Below are positions 6,214-8,432 of a stretch of DNA of 8,432 nt, in pieces (position 1 is the stretch's first letter; the number at the start of each line of letters is the position of its first letter). The notes beneath the pieces were generated by a model. It was not told the DNA's origin, did not search any database, and worked only from the letters and a program-made list of their open reading frames with translations. The stretch is from Chloracidobacterium sp. UBA7659. Its GTDB lineage: Bacteria > Acidobacteriota > Blastocatellia > Pyrinomonadales > Pyrinomonadaceae. Both the position numbers and the translations under genes were made by a program. The stretch is taken from the NCBI GenBank assembly GCA_002483395.1, contig DLHV01000127.1, forward strand, positions 12,602 to 21,033. Reading direction: 5' to 3'.

Positions 6214-6221
6214 TTTTATTG

Positions 6222-7193
6222 ATGTATTTAAGGATCTTCTTGATTTTGGCTGTTGCTGTCTGCTTCTCGCAGATCGCTTTCACGCAGGCTTTGCCGGCCG
6301 AAGACGATAAGCAGAAGGGATATTTGATAGGTCCTGGCGATGTGATCAGCATCAAGGCTCTCGGTGAGCCTTCGTTCGACGTTGAGGCCATGACGGTGGA
6401 TGAGGACGGCATAATACAGATACCATATTCGGATGTTCCTCTCGTCGCCAAATGTAAAACAGAGCGGGGACTCCAGGCCGAGGTTGTTCACGCCTGGTCA
6501 AAATACCTTCGCAAACCGCAGATAAACCTGCGTGTAACGCAGCGTAACAGCCGCCCCCCTGTGAGTATTTATGGCGAGGTCCGCGTGCCGGGGCCGGTCC
6601 CCCTTACTCGAAAGGCTCATTTATTGGAGCTGATCTCTTTTGCTGGCGGAGTAACTGAGAAGAGCGGCGGAGTGATACAGGTTTTTCGTACAAGGCCGCC
6701 GATGTGCGGCGACGCGAATGCTGCAACTGACTGGAAGTCGCAAAGTGATGGCGTGCTGGACGTTCCGTCGCGATTGTATAGCCTCGAGAGTTTGCGGCAG
6801 GGACGTGATGAATCGAATCCCGAGATATTTGCGGGCGACATCATCCTGGTGCAGAAAGCGGCTCCCATCTACGTAACGGGCGAGGTAATGAAACCTGGCG
6901 AGATGAGCATTCCTGAGGGCGGCCTTCCCTTGACACAAGCTGTTGCAATGGCCAGCGGCATAACCCGCGAAGCCAAGACTTCAAACGTAAAGATATACCG
7001 CAGAAAAGTGGGCTCACCCGACCCGACAGTGATCGCCGTTAATTACGCTCAAATTAAGAAAGGAACGCAAAAGGATGTAATGCTCGAGCCCTTCGACATT
7101 GTCGAGGTTGATAAGGCAACCAAGAAATTTACGGCTTATCTTTTGGATTTTGTGGTCGGCGTGCCAAATCGAATTCCCATACGGCCGTTCTAA
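6222..7193 (+). CDS. Polysaccharide biosynthesis/export protein (Wza-like, SLBB domains)
   Basis: 323 residues. An N-terminal signal peptide (MYLRIFLILAVAVCFSQIAF, probable cleavage after about TQA at 21-23) is followed by a poly-export domain starting at YLIGPGDVISIKALGEP (34-50) and running to about residue 108. Two SLBB-like domains follow: PVSIYGEVRVPGPVPL (113-128, with LISFAGGV at 137-144) and PIYVTGEVMKPGEMSI (215-230, with AVAMASGI at 240-247). The C-terminal tail (about 303-323, FTAYLLDFVVGVPNRIPIRPF spread over that stretch) is hydrophobic and could be the membrane-spanning helix of Wza-type octamers. The product should form the outer-membrane/periplasmic exit channel for capsule or exopolysaccharide. 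Unlike Wza it has no clear lipobox: Cys14 is preceded by Val, not Gly/Ala/Ser. It is slightly shorter than Wza (about 380). It is divergent from the dehydratase gene and ends 13 bp from the convergent ligase gene. Confidence 0.92.
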   Translation: MYLRIFLILAVAVCFSQIAFTQALPAEDDKQKGYLIGPGDVISIKALGEPSFDVEAMTVDEDGIIQIPYSDVPLVAKCKTERGLQAEVVHAWSKYLRKPQINLRVTQRNSRPPVSIYGEVRVPGPVPLTRKAHLLELISFAGGVTEKSGGVIQVFRTRPPMCGDANAATDWKSQSDGVLDVPSRLYSLESLRQGRDESNPEIFAGDIILVQKAAPIYVTGEVMKPGEMSIPEGGLPLTQAVAMASGITREAKTSNVKIYRRKVGSPDPTVIAVNYAQIKKGTQKDVMLEPFDIVEVDKATKKFTAYLLDFVVGVPNRIPIRPF

Positions 7194-7206
7194 ATACGGA
7201 GCGGCC

Positions 7207-8432
7207 TCATTTCCCGTCGTCGTCGTAAATCTTGTCGATCACATCTTTATATTTTTCGTCGACGATCCGGCGCCTGACCTTGAGCGTCGGTGTGAGTTCC
7301 CCGCCGTCCACGGTGAGTTCGTTTTCAAGCAGCACAATCTTTTTGACAGATTCGTATTTGGCGAGTTTTACCGTTGCCGCGACGATTTGGCGCTCGAAAA
7401 GGTCGACAATGCGCGGGCTTTCGCAAAACTCTTTCGGCGTCGAGAGGGTGAGGCCTTTGTGATGCGCGTAAGAATCCAACTGCTCGAAATTCGGCACGAT
7501 CAACGCAGCCGCAAATTTCCGCTCGTTTCCGACAAGCACTACTTGGTTTACAAACCGTGAAGACCGGATCATCTGCTCGATCGGTGACGGTGCAATATAT
7601 TTGCCGCCCGAAGTTTTGAAAAGCTCCTTTTTGCGGTCGGTAATGTAGAGAAATCCGTCATTGTCGAGTCGCCCGATATCGCCGGTCCTGAACCACCCGT
7701 CGTCGGTGAACGCTTCCTTGTTCGCCTCGTCCTTTTTGTAATAGCCGAGCATCACACCCGGCCCGAATGCCTCGACCTCGCCGTCTTCGGCAATCCGCAC
7801 CTTCATGTTGCGGATCGGTTTGCCGACAGAGCCGAGCCGCACATCGACCGGATTGTTGGATGTGATCACGGGCGATGTTTCGGTCAAACCGTAACCCTGC
7901 ATGATCGAAATCCCCGCACCGGTAAAAACAAGGTAAATATTATCCGGTAAGGCCGCCCCACCGGTAATACAGCAACGCAAATTCCCGCCAAAAAATTGCC
8001 GGAGTTTCGAAAAAACAAGCTTGTCTGCGAGTTCGTGCTTGATAACGAGGGCCGGAGACACGGGCATTCCCGAAGCGTTTGCCAGCGCGTATTCCTTCGC
8101 TTTTCCCATAGCCCAATCGAATATCTTTTCCTTTAGCCCGCCGGTCTGTGCAGCCTTTAATTTTGCCTTGGCGTAGACCTTCTCAAATATTCGCGGCACG
8201 CCGACAAAGATCGTCGGCTTTACCTCGCGAAGGTTATCAGGCACTTTCTCTATCGACTCCGCGTAGTAAACTGCCATGCCATTGAGAATATAGAGGTACA
8301 TTGCCGAACGCTCAAAGACATGCGACAGAGGCAAAACCGACAGCGGCATATCGTCGGCCGAAAACTCATATTTCTCGCCGGAGTCGATCACGTTTGAGAC
8401 AATGTTATTGTGCGTCAGCATCACGCCTTTCG
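7207..8432 (-). CDS. Long-chain fatty-acid-CoA ligase (AMP-binding), N-terminus cut by the window edge
   Basis: The frame is open to the window edge, giving 408 residues; about 190-200 N-terminal residues are missing compared with the usual 600 or so. It enters within the AMP-binding P-loop: the edge codons read (P)KGVMLTHNN, so the GTG/ATG there is not a start. Adenylate-forming motifs follow in order, numbered from that GTG (8424): YGLTETSP (178-185), GWFRTGDIG (243-251), YITDRKKELFKTSGGKYIAP (260-279) and the C-terminal catalytic-lysine motif ELTPTLKVRR (376-385, Lys382). The long gap between the P-loop and TETSP motifs and the LTPTLKVRR ending fit the long-chain acyl-CoA synthetase group (FAA1/FadD15-like), which activates fatty acids to acyl-CoA via acyl-AMP at the cytoplasmic membrane. 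No link to the polysaccharide genes is implied; the gene is convergent with the export gene, leaving no room for a separate terminator. Confidence 0.92.
   Translation of the reverse strand, partial: KGVMLTHNNIVSNVIDSGEKYEFSADDMPLSVLPLSHVFERSAMYLYILNGMAVYYAESIEKVPDNLREVKPTIFVGVPRIFEKVYAKAKLKAAQTGGLKEKIFDWAMGKAKEYALANASGMPVSPALVIKHELADKLVFSKLRQFFGGNLRCCITGGAALPDNIYLVFTGAGISIMQGYGLTETSPVITSNNPVDVRLGSVGKPIRNMKVRIAEDGEVEAFGPGVMLGYYKKDEANKEAFTDDGWFRTGDIGRLDNDGFLYITDRKKELFKTSGGKYIAPSPIEQMIRSSRFVNQVVLVGNERKFAAALIVPNFEQLDSYAHHKGLTLSTPKEFCESPRIVDLFERQIVAATVKLAKYESVKKIVLLENELTVDGGELTPTLKVRRRIVDEKYKDVIDKIYDDDGK

Noticed and set aside
6036..6221. 62-codon N-terminal extension of the export protein
   Set aside because: It is polar and not protein-like, overlaps the start of the divergent dehydratase gene and the promoter region, and would bury the signal peptide. 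ATG 6222 has a good ribosome-binding site.
8419..8424. GTG/ATG near the right edge as the start of the ligase
   Set aside because: The residues just before it continue the conserved PKG of the AMP-binding loop, so the gene continues past the window edge.

Overview
The window looks like chromosomal DNA of a free-living Gram-negative bacterium. It carries an outer-membrane polysaccharide export protein, lipoprotein signal peptides and a long-chain acyl-CoA ligase. GC is moderate, GTG starts are frequent, and a GAGCGGTAGCGA-type palindrome is present. My best guess is an Acidobacteriota lineage (Blastocatellia/Pyrinomonadales-like), but this is a pattern-based inference and no marker gene is present to prove it. 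No RNA genes, CRISPR arrays, phage genes or transposases were seen.

Left block (1-3867, all minus strand). In transcription order: an FAD-dependent amine-oxidase-like enzyme with a Tat-like plus lipobox N-terminus (3867-2257); a 76-bp REP-like palindrome that supplies the last codons and stop of that gene; a short decayed second copy of the enzyme's C-terminus (2200-2130); a HicA/HicB toxin-antitoxin pair (2104-1510, 8-nt overlap); a multi-pass membrane protein of unknown function overlapping hicB by GTGA (1513-461); and the N-terminal part of a small lipoprotein (402-1, cut by the window edge). The tight spacing from hicA onward suggests one transcript. The fossil and palindrome show that the junction between the oxidase and hicA has been rearranged.

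Middle block (4055-7193). Two divergent cell-surface polysaccharide genes share a 184-bp promoter region. The minus-strand gene encodes a membrane-anchored CapD/PglF-type nucleotide-sugar 4,6-dehydratase. The plus-strand gene encodes a Wza-type polysaccharide export protein with poly-export and SLBB-like domains. Together they suggest synthesis of a modified sugar precursor and export of an exopolysaccharide or capsule. The other cluster genes (Wzc-like kinase, glycosyltransferases, flippase/polymerase) are not in this window.

Right block (7207-8432, minus). The C-terminal two thirds of a long-chain fatty-acid-CoA ligase, convergent with the export gene across a 13-bp gap and cut by the window edge.

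The most interesting part is 2100-2280. There a palindromic element has become the 3' end of a coding sequence, next to a fossil paralogue fragment that differs from the live copy mostly at synonymous sites, directly upstream of a toxin-antitoxin promoter. I found no convincing new multi-gene system. The oxidase, unknown His-containing membrane protein and lipoprotein are the best candidates for an uncharacterised functional group.
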